A program made the translations under genes and the position numbers. Positions 32,544-45,600 of a stretch of 64,000 nt of DNA are shown one piece after another (the first letter of the stretch is position 1; each line of letters starts with the position of its first letter). The stretch is from Microdochium bolleyi (lineage: Eukaryota; Ascomycota; Sordariomycetes; Xylariales; Microdochiaceae). The notes under the pieces are model-generated. The model ran no database searches and had not been told where the DNA came from. It was given only the letters and a program-made list of their open reading frames with translations. The stretch lies in assembly GCA_001566295.1 (NCBI GenBank), contig KQ964247.1:620001-684000 (forward strand), in the 5' to 3' direction.

Positions 32544-34450
32544 ATGGTTTCGTTATTTGGGCTGAAGCTTGGGGGCGACAAGAAGAAGTAGGTTGGCTTG
32601 CCGCCATCTGAGGTTTATCCAGACCGTCCGTGACTGACTGTCATTAAAGGAAAATCGACAAGGGTATCCCGTCACCATCCTCACGATCACGCGCCCAGTC
32701 GAGAGCAGGTCACGATGCCTCTGCCTTCAACGAACCCTTGCCGACGGTCCCGCGCGGGCTCTTCTCTTCGTCATCACGACCGGGTTCCTCACAGTCACAG
32801 AAGCTCTTCAGCAGGAAAAGCAAGTTCTTCCCGTACGGCTCTGGCGCCAATGGGGCTCTGAGCATGGCGAACCTCCCACGGCCAGGAGACGCAGACGAGA
32901 GCCCTCTGCCAAGCCCGGCATTCTTGCGGCCAACGACGTCAAATCCCAACCTCAATTCCAGATTCAAAGGCGGCTCGACCACAGACTTGACAGCGTCTGC
33001 CCGGCCAATGGTCCCCCCTCCATCCCTCGACGTGCTCTCAGCAGCGCGCAATGGATCCGTCACTGCCTTCGCCTCGCCCAAATCGCCTCTTGGAACATAT
33101 GAACTCACCTTGAACCTTCCATCCGAGGGCGTGTCCCTATTCGGCGATGTCTACGACATCCTGAAGCCGCCAGAGCCTCTGCGCATCAAGAAGCAGGAAC
33201 CAGCGCCCAGCCAAGCAGTAGACTTGAACCTGCACGTTACCAAGCCTCCATCACCACCTGTCTCAGTAGTGACGACCGCATCCGCTGACGGTCCTTCGGG
33301 GCCGGATCGACCTTCGCGCAGTGGCCAGGAAAGCTTGGAGAGAACGCTTCGGCGGGTGGATTCGAATCAGACCTACGGCAGCCGCAAAGAGATTGAGAGC
33401 CCAATCGATCCCGCGCCAGTCGAGCCATTCCCCCTACCGACGCCGCCATTGTCTGTGGCAAGAAACAGCGATGACCGACCGTCCACAGGCGCCAGCAATC
33501 AATGGGGGGAGCCTGTGATACAAAACGTCAGGGGCAAGAGAGACACCATGGTTGTCAAGCCGACACGGAGAATGTCTTTCGAGAAGTACGTGGAAGACTT
33601 CAGCAGAGACATACTACCAATCCCCAGCGAGCAATCCCCTCCGCAAATACCTCCCATGTCAAGCAAGCGGGCAGTCCGACCTCCACCGCTTAACCTCAAT
33701 GTGCGTAGCGATCTTGTTGTCCAGGCTGCGCCGCGAAGCGCACCCCTGGGTCTCAGCCAACGCCCCCTGCTGGCACAACCAGATAGTTCCCGAAGGCCAG
33801 CGATGGTTGCTCCGCCTTTGTCCGCAGGGGGCCCATTCAGACAGCCAGCACGACCCGACGTTGGCAAAATTTCGAGGCCGTCTGCTGACGAATATGGCTG
33901 CTTCCCGCATGACGATATGGATGAGCTGGACGACGAGGACCGGCCCCCGACCCCTGATAGTCCGCTGCTCCCACTCTCAGGTCCTCTCGCATCGCCACTT
34001 ATTCGAGCAGACGTACAGGAAGAGCCGGAAGACCCTCTGGAGAGGTTGCGGAATTTCCGGTTCCCTGCCATGCCTCCGAGCAAGAACACTGCCACCAGCA
34101 ACACACTTGTCCCGAGGTATAAAGCCGCGTCACCAGTCAGGGAGAGCTTCCACACTGCGGAGAGCTTTCTTACCACGGAGTGGCCACTGCCGTCGCCCAT
34201 CCAAGCGCCAATAGCTGCATTCGAATCAGCTCCCCAGCCCGTCAACGCGCAGCCTGAGCAACAGATCCGATCCTTCAGTCGTCCGTGGACGCCCAGGAAA
34301 GAGAACGCGCCAATGGCTTTGCATGATTCGCCAGATTCCCTCGACAGCCTTGCTGCGCGTCCGCATATCGCATCGCAGGCGTCGACCGGCGTGTCAGCGC
34401 GCAACCCGGTGGTGGACGGCTTCGATAACAAGGGCGGTGGCTTCTTTTGA
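32544..34450 (+). CDS. Ser/Pro-rich intrinsically disordered protein, conserved-type N-terminus
   Basis: Exon 1 (32544-32587) and exon 2 (32650-34450) join in phase to 614 residues; donor GTAGGT, acceptor TTAAAG. The N-terminus reads MVSLFGLKLGGDKKKKIDKG, a short start seen on otherwise disordered fungal proteins. The rest is rich in Ser, Pro and Arg with many potential proline-directed phosphorylation sites (SPSS, TPDSPLLPL, SPDSLDSL), a recurrent small motif RRMSFEKYVEDF around 280, an acidic patch DDMDELDDEDRPPTPDSP, and ends in GGGFF. No enzyme domain, signal peptide or membrane span. The micro-exon start is preferred because exon 2 has no suitable early ATG. Could be a cytoskeletal or signalling adaptor; function unknown. 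Confidence 0.78.
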
Positions 34451-35147
34451 GCCCGTGTGTCCAGCCAAGCAGCTTTCATGGCCACATTTCGCCGTTCATA
34501 AAGAGCTGGCAGACTTTCCTTCCAATTACACAGTCATAGCCCCCCCGCTGGCGGTACCAAAGTTGCAGGATTTCTATTTGTATATACTTTTTTCAATTGT
34601 CTGTTTCTTTTTTGGGCGTTGCTCATCTCTTGGGACGGACGCTTGCTATTTCCGTTGCGTTTGGAGTATCAAGATACCTAGGGCTGCAATCTTCTCTTTT
34701 ATGTTCCACCCACTCAGGTGTTGTGTCTCAGGCAAAAGTGGTGGACATTCTTGGTGCTTTTCTTTTTCCGGTCTTATACCCTATCTAGCTAGAGTTGGGG
34801 AACTGGCGCACTATATTGACACATGAAGATGTTCTCCGTATCAACCTGACCATTGTTCTATGTTCTCGGGAGTATAGCGACTTGCACACTACGGCGTGGC
34901 ACGCCCCACTATGCGGGCTATCGTGGTGCGAGCCCAGAGGCAGCCGCGGATGTGTGTATGCAAGTCGGCAGACTAAGTACGCTAAGTAGGAAGGGCTCAC
35001 GACGTGCGCCTTCCCACCAATGTCCAAAAACTGGGGGTTTCGTCTTACTGGCTGGTATACATACACGTCCCTGAAGAGCATAGTCAGTGGCACACGAATG
35101 TTTTCTATCTTACCTTCCGAATCTGCCGGTGCTGGCTTCTAGCTGGC

Positions 35148-35167
35148 TGTGTGTGTGTGTGTGTGTG
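35148..35167. repeat. (GT)n microsatellite
   Basis: Ten GT units in a GT-rich flank. Confidence 0.9.
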
Positions 35168-35201
35168 GGTGCGTACGTGCGTGTGTAGTGAGTGTTTGAG
35201 A

Positions 35202-35213
35202 CCCCCCCCCCCC
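35202..35213. repeat. Poly(C) tract
   Basis: Twelve consecutive C, 35 bases after the (GT)n tract. Length in the assembly may be inexact. Confidence 0.85.
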
Positions 35214-35277
35214 GAGGACACGCGGTTCCTGCGACAAGAGATACGCGTGCCTGGAATGAGCGGCCGAGGTTCGCCTA

Positions 35278-35306
35278 TCTTCTTCTTCTTCTTCTTCTTC
35301 TTCTTT
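35278..35306. repeat. (TCT)n trinucleotide microsatellite
   Basis: About nine and a half TCT units followed by CCCAGAG. Confidence 0.9.
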
Positions 35307-38060
35307 CCCAGAGACCTGCCCCTGCTGTGCACACTCCCGCGGAGCAGCTAAGTCACCTTGGTCTTGAGAGAAGGAAGAAAAATATATATACGGCAATGAA
35401 GCCTACAGAACAGCCTCGACCGCGCGCCCGCCGCTCCGCCGCACCACGGGTGCATATACATTGGGGTCTGTCTGTGGGATGCGTGGGATGTGTGGGATGT
35501 GTGGTGGGTGGTGGGGAGAAGACATTGAAGGTGTTTCTTTTCGCGTTTGTATGTTTCTGCGAGTGAAGCTGGTACCGTCGTGATGCGCGCGGGCGCGCGG
35601 GGGGACATATACTGAGCTGTTCGGGCGTGAGGGCGGGACTAGAAAAGACTGATAGATAGTAGCCGGACGCAAATTGGCACAGCAAGCAAGCAAGTAAGGC
35701 GGGTTGGTCATCGTCCGATCCCTGATCCTGTGAGAGGCTTCCTGAAGGGGTCGTCTGAGGAATGGGGTTTGTTCGGAGCGGTTGTGTGTGTCGTGTGGAC
35801 CTTGGGGATCCGATGGTTGTCGTTTCTTTTCGAGTGTCTGAGTGTCTTGTATGGCAGTCTGGGAGGTTGGACGTTGTCGTCGCGCGGGGTGTGTAGGAGC
35901 TTTCCTGGGCGAGTTGTCTACAACGGAAGTTAGCTGTCCAAGTATTGCGTGTCAGCTGACGTTAGCAGTGTATAATAGCATGCTCGAGATATAGGGGGTC
36001 AATTCACAAGCGTCTGCGCGGTCGAGTCGAGTGCTGGGGTGATGATAGCCAAGAGGTAGAAGGTATCGACTCAAAAGCTTCGAACTTGAGGTGTTTCGTG
36101 ATAGGCTGCGGGGTCGTTGAGTTCGGTCCGTCGGTTCGACCAAACGAAATATGTTGCACTAGTTTGGCGCGATAGAGTCGGTCTAGAAGCAGGCGTATAC
36201 TACTGAATGAAGGGGCCAGGATTCATGGACCGATGCTGCGGTCGTGTTGGTTGCTCTCCTTCATGGTTCGCGGGGGGTTGCGAGGTTGGTGTAGGTAGGC
36301 GTGTGTGTCTTTCGTTGGTAGCCAGACATGGCCACGACGACGGGAACAAGACAGAGCCCGCCTCGAAGACTGCGAGCGTGCGACACGCGTGTGCCTGAAG
36401 CGTGGTTTCGCGTAACTGGGTCTGGGTAATCCGTCTGACGGCAGCACTGGTCGTGGGTCGCAGCGCTTCGTGCCAACCGACCTGCCTGCCTGCCTGTGTG
36501 AAAGTCTGCTGGCAGGGAATGGAACCGATAGCTATCTTCGGTCATGTAAGATTCGGTCGATAGTTGAGTTGCGGCCTGCGGAGGTCGGGCGTGGCCCTCT
36601 TGGAGGTGTTTGTCCCGGTCGTGGAGAAGAGCTCCGTTGTCGTCCCTGGGCTGAATGTTCCGGGGGAAAGAGAGATGGGTTCCAAGAGCAGGACCTGGAG
36701 CAGCAGTTGTCGATACGGCAGGCTCCGACTAACCAGCAGGCAGTGGGCCGCGGAGAGAGCAATGCCACGGGAAGAGGGCCATAATTACCCAGCCCACAGC
36801 AAGCCCCAGGGCCACGGGGCTGTCATGAGCCCTCGGGCGCATCTGCCTCCTTCCCGCGCTAGTCAGCTCGGCCGAGCTGGAACGGAGGCCCAGGGGGATC
36901 GACAAGACAATGGTCTCGCTGTGAACCAGTATATTTGATAGGCATATGATGCTGTCGATAGAGCCTGGTGCTTATCATTCCCTCAACTCTGTTCACGTGT
37001 TTGTCTGCACAGTCTACAGTCTGCTGCTCCCCGACCAACGTTAATGCCCCTGGAGAGGAAGTTCGCATCTTCTTCCAACAGCAGCCCAATGGGGCCCAAT
37101 CTTCTCTCTCCATGCTCGCACTGTCCCTGCACGAGGAAGTGGGCGTGCACGTCTCGCGGCTTTCCTTGCGTCGAGTCAAAAGCGGGATTCGTTGCAATCA
37201 CGGCAAGTCCCGGATCAAGCAGAATCGGGAAGCCCCATGGCCGCGTCGATCTTTGCTGCAAGATCCCAATTGCCGAAATCCCCAGGGCCAGCGCCACGAA
37301 AGGCGGCAGGACTCATTGCCGGTCACCTGACCTCGTCCCCCTGTGCCAGGCACCCACGGGATCGATCCCTCCTAAGAGAGATCATGGGCGGGTTGCCATT
37401 ACCCGTGAGGGGAAAGCACCAGAACCTCCCGGGGCAGGCCGAAGGGGGGTCCAACAAGAATGTGTGTGTGTTTGCTCCATGACAAAACGTCATATGCGGG
37501 TCTGGCAGAGTTGCGAAGCTTTATCTCCCGCGATCACGACGACGACTTCCGCCTACCTATTCTGTACCTACATACTTACAACCACCTACTAGTCCCGAGG
37601 CCCCGGCGTCTCGGTGGAGTGGTGATAGGGTTTGCGTAGATGGGTTCTCCTCAGGCGGGAACGGCGTGCCGACAAAGTTTGCTCTTCCCTGAGGACGAAG
37701 AAGAGCAAGATCCGAAATCCAGCCAGACGGGTGTTGGGCGCTAAAGTTTGCTGTTCGTGAACCAGCCCGCGGCTGTTGTTGACCGTGTGGCGTTCCCAGG
37801 ACAGCCGATCCTTGCTCTCGTTCCATAGTGGTCGATATTCTCAAAGAAAGGATGTGCCGATTGGGCTACGGACATGATGCCAAGGAGATGTTGAAGGAAG
37901 CTAGCAAAAGAATCCATGCCACTTCAGACCCGCCCCGCGCATCCGCGCATCCGGCTGAGGGTGCGGAATGCTCTTCTCCTCCCTCATGAAAGAACCCTCC
38001 CCTCTTCGGGATAAACGAACCCGTGTCTTGGCCTGCCCTGATTAGGATGCGAACGCAGAC

Positions 38061-38066
38061 ATAGAG

Positions 38067-38098
<32 letters not shown>

Positions 38099-38162
38099 TG
38101 GGTGTGTGTGTATGTGTGTATGTGTATGTGTCAGGAAGAGAGAATGGGGATAAAAAGAGAGA
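38061..38162. repeat. Compound (GA)n/(GT)n low-complexity tract
   Basis: A 100-base alternation of GA and GT runs interrupted by a few other bases. Purely purine-biased, noncoding. Confidence 0.85.
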
Positions 38163-38766
38163 GACAGAAACACATGTGATAAGAGACATGGCTGTTCGGC
38201 AAAAGCGAAGCGGTCATGGAGACATCGTGCACTGCCCGAAACTATGAGAACGGGCAGACCTCAGAACTCCTTGAGATTGTTGTAAACCCGGTCGCCTAGT
38301 GCAACCACAAGAAACGAAGCGGCCGGATGTCCTGCGTGGCGATTATTAACCAGCCAAGAAGCAAAACGACGAGAAAACCAACGGTGGAGTATGGTTCCCA
38401 TGTACGTCCTCGAGTTCGTCCCAGCTCTTCCCTGCCACCAGGAACTTTTGCGAGGCGTCGACCAGACAGGACACATTCGAGTCGGATGGCCAGTGATGGA
38501 AGGCAAAAGCTCCAGGTGGAACATGATTTTGAAAGCCGCAATCTGCTGTGCCCATCAACGATGGAGGCATATCCAAAGAGCTGACTCACCTCCCTCGGGT
38601 CGTCGCTGCCGACCGACTAGCAAGGGGCAACAACCCCCAGCGAACGGTCTGGGCCCGACGAAAGCAGCAAGCCGGCCATGATATCATTCCTTGTTCTTGG
38701 TGACGCGAGCGTGCCATTGCAGGCGCCTCTGGGAGACTGGGACCACGGTCGTATTGCGCAGCATGG

Positions 38767-38806
38767 TGTGTGTGTGTGTGTGTGTGTGTGTGAGTGAGAG
38801 AGAGAG
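38767..38806. repeat. Compound (GT)n(GA)n microsatellite
   Basis: A GT run of about 13 units directly followed by a short GA run. Confidence 0.9.
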
Positions 38807-39478
38807 GGGTTGCTGCTCGTTGCGACCCTGGGGCTGTTGACAAGATGTTAAAATCGCCCGCGGCTGGCATCCGGTGCCATGGCACAATGGCACGGTAGCA
38901 CAAGCACCCATAAAGGTAGCCATGGATGTACGCTAGCGTACTGGTGTGTCCTGCGTAAGCCACAGGAAGGGCGCAGGTGGCTTGCAGCTAGTCCTGGTGC
39001 GGCAAGCGGCCTTCCAGGGTTACCGTTCCCAGCCAACCACGGATACCTGTCGGCCGGGCGTCCGACAGGGCCCCGCATGCTGATTGGCCGGCAACAAGAT
39101 CGACCAATCACCGCGCGTCACGCTCCACACCAGAGGGCCCTGACGATTAGACTATCACAAGTCACTCCCAGTTCTCCCGATGCTGCCCATCGTACGTCCT
39201 GCCAGCAAGCTGCAAGCTGCAAGACACCTCGACACCCTCGAGCACCTCTGCAACTTGGCAGCACACACCAAAGAGCCCATGCTACTCGGACCTGCAGTGC
39301 TCAGCACAGCCGTGCGGACGTGCAGCTTGCAAATCTCCGATGCTGGAGATGCTGGAGCAGTCGCGGGCCTGTGGCTTGTCCAGAGCCCGTGCTCGCCCAA
39401 GGTCGGGCTGCGCAGTAAATACCGCCGAGGTACTTGGCTCAACACGAGTGTCAGGCCACCACAACGCATTTAAGGGAC

Positions 39479-39534
39479 CATAAAATCGGCAGATATTGCA
39501 TGCTCCGTGGACCGCGAGGGGGGGCAACATGCAG
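39479..39534. repeat. Imperfect direct repeat, copy A
   Basis: 56 bases sharing with 40074-40129 a CATAA start, a core TATTGCATGCT, CGCGAGGGG and an end GCAAC(A/G)TGCAG, with small gaps. The two copies are 595 bases apart, same orientation. Read on the minus strand both encode a similar short string (LHVAxPR...SMQ). Confidence 0.55.
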
Positions 39535-40073
39535 AGCCGAGCAATGATACCCCTCAGCATGCACTCCGGCTTGGCCATACTGCGTAAGCCGTTTCAACAC
39601 CACATCACTGCCACCATAAGACCGGCAGTCATCGTGGCACAGGCACAATGCCCGAAATCTCTTCTCTGCCGCTGTCGCGGTCGGGGGCGCTAGGTCTCAT
39701 GTTGTGGTATCGTTCGTTCGCTTCTGTTGTTTCCTACAAGAAAATTGTGCCTCCTCCATGTACGTCACCTGGCACAGAGATCCACAGGGAATGATACCAA
39801 TGAAGATCAGCTACAGCGATTGAGTCACAGTAGTGGGCGACCTAATGGCAATTGCAGGTTAATACCGTGACCGGGCCAGGGTCGTGTCAACAACAGCTGT
39901 GAAGCTAGGTTGCTCCGAAAGCTAGGTATGGCGCCTGCCACTAAGCCTCGCGAAAGGGCTGTTGGGTTTTCTTCCCTGCTCGGTCCCATCATGTCTTTGG
40001 AGCAATTCCGATTGGAGAATTCCGTTGCACAAATCAGCCATTGTTGTTTGTTGGGCGATCTGATCGTGAAAGC

Positions 40074-40129
40074 TCATAAGTCAGCAGCTATTGCATGCTG
40101 CTTGCATCGCGAGGGGTTGCAACGTGCAG
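40074..40129. repeat. Imperfect direct repeat, copy B
   Basis: Partner of 39479-39534; same orientation, same anchors with several substitutions and short gaps. No gene is attached to either copy. Confidence 0.55.
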
Positions 40130-41683
40130 TACCGTCGTTCGGTACCATACCATGTGGCCCACAGCGCAGATTGCCGTGATTTTCAATATCGAAAGTCGAG
40201 GAATGGTGGCAAGCATATGCTGTTCCCTACGTTCCTGTGTAGAATTCTTGATGACCGCGCCATACCTCTGGTCTGGACGCGTCAAGGTGTGCAGCGAGTC
40301 GTGTGCGCGGCGGCTTCTCAGTATAAACAATCGTCGTTCGTCGGGGTCGAGATCGTCTGAAAGGGGTTGTTTCGTTTTAGAGCCGGGGAGGGGGGGGCCA
40401 CGAAGGGTGGTGGAAAGGGGCTGCTGACTGCGAGGTCGGTTAGTAGGATTAGATCGTATGTGTGGAGGGATAACGAGCTAGCTTGAGCAACACTGCGCGT
40501 TGTGTGTGAGGGAGCAAGTCGGGTTCGGAGTTGGGCGGACTCTGACAACCACGAAATTGTTGATGTTGACTCCTGGTGGTGCAGACTGGCGCGTTCCTGA
40601 AAACAGGGTGCAGTTGCAACTAGCGCCGGGTTCTCCGGATTGGCGCCCGAGAAGTCTGCCCGAGCTGGCACTGCGACAGCCCGGCCCGCGCTGGCCAAGC
40701 ACGGCCGTAGAGCTAGGGAAGAGAGAAGCACTCGCTCAACCTGGCCAGGTACCGCGAGGTACAGAGAGACTACATGGGCCCGCTAAGCTAACAAGGACGA
40801 GGGTGCCGTGAGACGACATAGGCCAATGGGAACGGGGCGAAGGTACTGCGTATCTCCTTGCTGTTACATCGGCGGCGTGTCAAACACATGTGATGGCCTG
40901 TTGTTGTGCCGCTGGAGCTAGAGTAATATGTAGAACCGACGGCCGCAGCTTGGAGGTACCCGAGGCCGCCGTGCCCGCCGTGGCGGACGGCTGGGCCTGG
41001 CAATTGATGGTGATGATGATGATGGTGGGCTCCAGTGGGGGAAGGCGAGAAGGACGAGGTTAGCACTCGACGAGGTGAAGCTGAGGAGGAGTGGTAAGCC
41101 CGGGCAATGGCAGGAACGATGGGCGTGGCTACAAGACGCCGGCACAATTCTTCCGCTGCGACCCCGCCACCACTCATCTCTGGCGTGCCGTCTTGGTGTC
41201 CCGTCGAGGTACCTGTCCGAGCCGTCCTCGGTAGTAACACCACGTTAACATCCATCACCCCATCACGGCAGGCAACAACAACAGGGCCTGGTTCACAGGG
41301 TCCGGCATTGCTACCATGCCGCCGACGCACACTCACCCGGGGCTGCGTATCCGTCCTCCGCGGTGTGCCGCTCGGGTGCGTCTTCATCTGTCCCAGCCTT
41401 TCGGACCAGAGACGCCCTGCTCTGACGCGTGCTCGACGATGACGGGATTTGCCGTTCAGGGTCCCCTCCCTGTCCGCTTGCCTCTGGCGTGCTGAGGCTC
41501 TCTCTCTCGCCGCAGCCTCGCTGTCGTGCAGCTGCCGCCACCGTGGATCGCACCCCATTCCCGGCCCTCTCCAACGGGCTCAGTCTGGGGTGGTGGGTTC
41601 GCGTTGAGACGCCAGTCACGGCCGCTTCTAAATTAATTGTGCCGCAGCTGCTGTGCCCTCGATGCTCTCTCTCCCTACAGTCC

Positions 41684-42641
41684 ATGTCTCTCCCGTCCGG
41701 AGACTACCGCCGCAGACTCTGTTATGAGCACAGTGGCTCCGCTCGTACCCTCGGAGGTTGCTCAGAGTCTCACAGCACACCCGCCATGCCTCTGAATCCG
41801 CTCATATCTCAGCTCCCCGTCGACTGGCCGCCCGCAATCGCCCACGACCTCGCTCAATCCCCACATGCCACGGGCCTAGATCTAGCTGCTGCCATGGACG
41901 ATCTCGACCCCGAGGCACAGCACCAGCGCCAGTGCCACCAGCTTCACCAGCACCAGCAGCACCTCCATAGCGCCTATCTCTGGGACGGCCTGTGGCTCGA
42001 TGCAAACGCTGATTCCGAACTTAGCACTGCCGGCGACTATGCTCGACAGCTGGTAAGTAATCCCGCCTGCGTGTTGCACATCCCCCCGGGCTGCTTCCCT
42101 TCTCTGTCCCCCCCCGCAAGCCTCGCGTGTGCCGGTCACGGGCCCTGTTGTAGCTAACTTGGCGGGCGCACCTCCCATGCTACAGAACCTTACAGATCCT
42201 GTCTTCTCGCCACATTCCGTACACCAAGCACCATCATATTTCGAGCTTCCAATGAACGAAAACTTGCATTACGCCGTGGCCCAGAGCCCTGCCGTGGGCT
42301 TCGACTATGGCCAAGGTACAAACTACATGTCGAGCACACACACCATGTCCAGCGCTTCTACAGACACCAGTGCGACATCCCCAATCGAAAAGAAGCCTCG
42401 CACTCAGCGCGAGCGGAATCGTCTGGCTGCCCACAAGTGCAGGCAAAAGTCCAAGGTCAACGCAGAGGAGCTACAAAGACAGGAGCGCGAGCTTGCTGAG
42501 CAGCACCGGTGTCTGACGCAGCATGTCCAGTTTCTCAGGAACGAGGTCCTTGATCTCAAAAACGAGATTCTCCGCCACGGAACCTGCGATAGCCAGCTAA
42601 TTAGTGAATACATCGCAAGAGCCGCCCAGAGCCTTCCTTAA
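41684..42641 (+). CDS. bZIP transcription factor, ATF/CREB-like
   Basis: Exons 41684-42052 and 42186-42641 give 274 residues; donor GTAAGT after CAGCTG, a CTAAC branch site at 42157 and acceptor CTACAG. The basic region at about 192-213 reads KKPRTQRERNRLAAHKCRQKSK, with the diagnostic N-x-x-A-A-x-x-C-R spacing, followed by a leucine zipper (about 217-253) with heptad hydrophobics ending LDLKNEILRH. The N-terminal half is Gln/His/Leu-rich. The asparagine and CR pair place it with ATF/CREB-type factors that bind TGACGTCA-like sites. Start is uncertain: the frame is open from 41429, and a second good-context ATG (CCGCCATGCC) lies at 41786; 41684 follows a possible leader intron acceptor (CTACAG). 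Nuclear. The only confident gene in the sparse 34.5-51.3 kb tract. Confidence 0.85.
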
Positions 42642-45600
42642 TCTCCTCGGATGCATCGACACGGGGTCATTGTCAAAATGATATGGAGGGCACTGTTGCC
42701 ATCGACCGGGTATATTCCAAGCCATGGATTTGAGACGGAGGTCATCTCGCTGCACTGCTTGGGCGCTTGAATCCCACGCCATCCTGGATTAGCACCCTCT
42801 AAGGCCATTGTGGTCGCTCGCTCCAGGAGCCCAACTGTGTGTCCATCGACGTTCAGCGGTCGTCTGGCCATTACTCGGCTGCGCCATGGCAGTCCAGGAA
42901 CTGTACAGGACGGTGCGTGAAATACGACATGCCCCGCGCATAAAGTCGTGTGTACATTGGCTACGCAGCCTCCTGGATTCTTATCTCTTCTGTTTTCTTC
43001 TCGCCCACTTTGTATCAAGAGCATGCGTCAACACAGGTACTTTTTGTGTCTTTTTCTATTGTTTGGCGTTCTTTTTGGTTGACATGGACAGGGTATATAA
43101 AGATTATTACGAGTTGAAAATGAAAAGAGAATGAACCAACGCATCCAACGAACATGGAAGGACACGTCTAGGATCGGTAAAACTACTGCTTGAAGTCGTC
43201 AACACAAAAACGTCATGTCAAGTTCCTGGCCTGACCCTGGGCCTGCCAAAGTCGTCAAGGAACAAGTACGGCGGTATGAAGATTTGTGGATGTGCATGCC
43301 ATGGCACCACAATGACCCGAGCGCAGTAAACGGTCACGGGGATGAGGCGAGAGCAATGACCTCTATTGTGCGCACACATGCAGGTATCAGCTCGAGGGTG
43401 GAAAATCCCAGCTGCTGAGCGATGCTTGCCGCACTCTCGAAGCTGATGACTTTGGCTGGGGCTCACGGCCCTGCCTATGGTCGTCGGAACGTTGCGCGAC
43501 GACGGCGAAAGGGCTCTAAACGAGTAGGGAAGTGGATTTGCAGGAGCGACCCCTCCCAAGGCAGAACAGGCTGTTCGTTAGGCCAGGCGCGCCCACGCAT
43601 CCGGACGCATGACGAGAGATAAGCTCGACGGCAGCAACGGCTGACGGCAAAGAACAAGCCCGGCCTCCTCCCGGCCCTGCGATGGATCCTCGGCCAACCA
43701 ACCACTCACACTGCGGGTGTGGCACGGGTCACCTGCCGAGAAGCAAGCAGCGATGAGTGGCTACCCTTTGAGCTTCAGACGACGAGATGAGTGGGGGACC
43801 CCCTTGGCTGCGCTAGCTGGGTTGTTGTCGTTGCATAGGTCTCGTTGCAAAGGTTTCGCTGGGTAACACAATCAGATCTGGCACACACGCACGCGCACGT
43901 ACCATGCACGATCCTCAGCTCGCAACCCTCGGGGACGGTGATGACGTAGAGCTGGTCGAATCAAAAGCTGACATGACCCGCCGCCGGGGCTGGCAAGGAG
44001 GAGCAGAGTTCGGGTGGGCCCGTGCCGGAGCAGACTCTCCGGCACCGGACAGAGGTCGCCAGCTTGATCGCAACGTACGTTACGGTAAGCGAAGGAAGAC
44101 CAGCGAATCTTCGCGAACACATGGGCAGGTAACACATGCCCCGCCCCATGTTTTGGCCCGCCCGGCACCTGTTACCAACGACACTCTTTGGGCTCCCCTC
44201 CTGCATCCGGCATCTGTGAGATGAGACCGCGTCCGAGGGCGATGGGAGGCTGGCCTGCCGACTAACGTCCGGAACCCCGGGGACGGCATCGATGGCGACC
44301 GTCCCTGCCCAGCCCCAAAAGGTGTCGGCGGTTGATATACCCTGGCCATTCCAGAAGAATCGAGATGTGTCGACCACTCCGATGCACATGCCTGAGCACG
44401 ATTCCCGACAGAGGCAGAACAACTAGGTAGCTGTCAAGCAAGAGTGGACTGCAGCCCGCACTAGCCATAGTGAGCCGTGAGTTGGCTGGCAATCATGGTT
44501 GGGTCGCTAGTCTTTACATGCAACAGGCCCCCCGTCACAGCTACCGACAGGCCTTCCCAGACCAAAAACTGTTGCAATCCCACACTCTCCCTTTAACGCT
44601 CTGGCATGCGGTTGCAGATTCGAACACAGATCGCGCTAGACAGGATCCGTGCAGATATCGTAATGACACCTAGACACAGTCTTCGGGATATTTCTTGCAA
44701 CCCTCGGCGGCTCTACCCGCATCTCGATAAGCCAATGGACGAAGAGAACAACGAGATCCAATCACACAATGCATTGCGCGATGTGACAGTGGCGTTAGGC
44801 AGCCCTCGCCCTTCGTCTCTAGGACGAGGTGTTCGTCGATGATGCACGCTATGCAGCGATCGCGGTACATGTTTCATGCTTTTCAGGCCAAGCTCTCGTG
44901 GTCGTGTGAAATGATCTAGGCCTGTTTCTGTCTGTGGCACTTTCATCACAGCATCCATCGTTACCCCGAACCGGTTTTCTTTTTCTGTCACAGATCCAGT
45001 GCAGAGGATCCGGGCCACCAGATGCGACTGACTCTCAAAGGGTCGAAAGCAGTAGGGAGGGCGGGCCTAGATCCTGCTGCCTCGCTGCCAGTTTCTGGAC
45101 ACATACCTGCACAACGACAGTGAGCAGACTGCGAAGGACGAGAGACTTCCAGAAATACACGCTTGCCGGATTCTCGCACGGTGCAGACCATGGCTCCGGT
45201 TTCATTCCTGTCACAATCGTACGGTAACGAGCTCGGGGCAGTTTGAGTGGTGCTGAAAAGAGGCCCGATTTTGTCCAAGGTAAGCCTCCCCTTGAGGATA
45301 GCATGACAAGAGCGACACAGGACTACCCACCAGCTATCGACCCTTCACAACTCTCGGTTGTCGCTGTGTGCCAACCGCCTGCTGCGACCCCGTGGACACA
45401 AGCCAAAAAAACTCGTCGAACATTCGAAGAAGATCAACACCTTGTTAGCAAGGATGCTGCTCGTCAGGAAGTACACCGCCATGCGCACCATTACCCCCCC
45501 CCTTCCCGGGGGCCTCGTGCAGCGTCTGGGTTAATAGAGTGTTCAGCCGGGTACATAGGGAGCGCATACCTGGTGCCACCACAGCCGCCTAGGGCCATAA

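Larger units (their letters stand above)
34451..41683. other. 7.2 kb gene-poor tract with simple repeats
   Basis: No frame here carries a motif I recognise. It contains several microsatellites (listed separately), GT-rich DNA at 35.75-36.4 kb and a 56 bp imperfect duplication. 40.8-41.68 kb is GC-rich, open on both strands, and probably is the upstream region and leader of the bZIP gene. Confidence 0.5.

Noticed and set aside
40788..41558. Minus-strand frame of 256 codons with a His run
   Set aside because: GC-rich, both-strand open, Arg/Ser/Thr-rich, sits in the presumed bZIP leader; no recognised domain.
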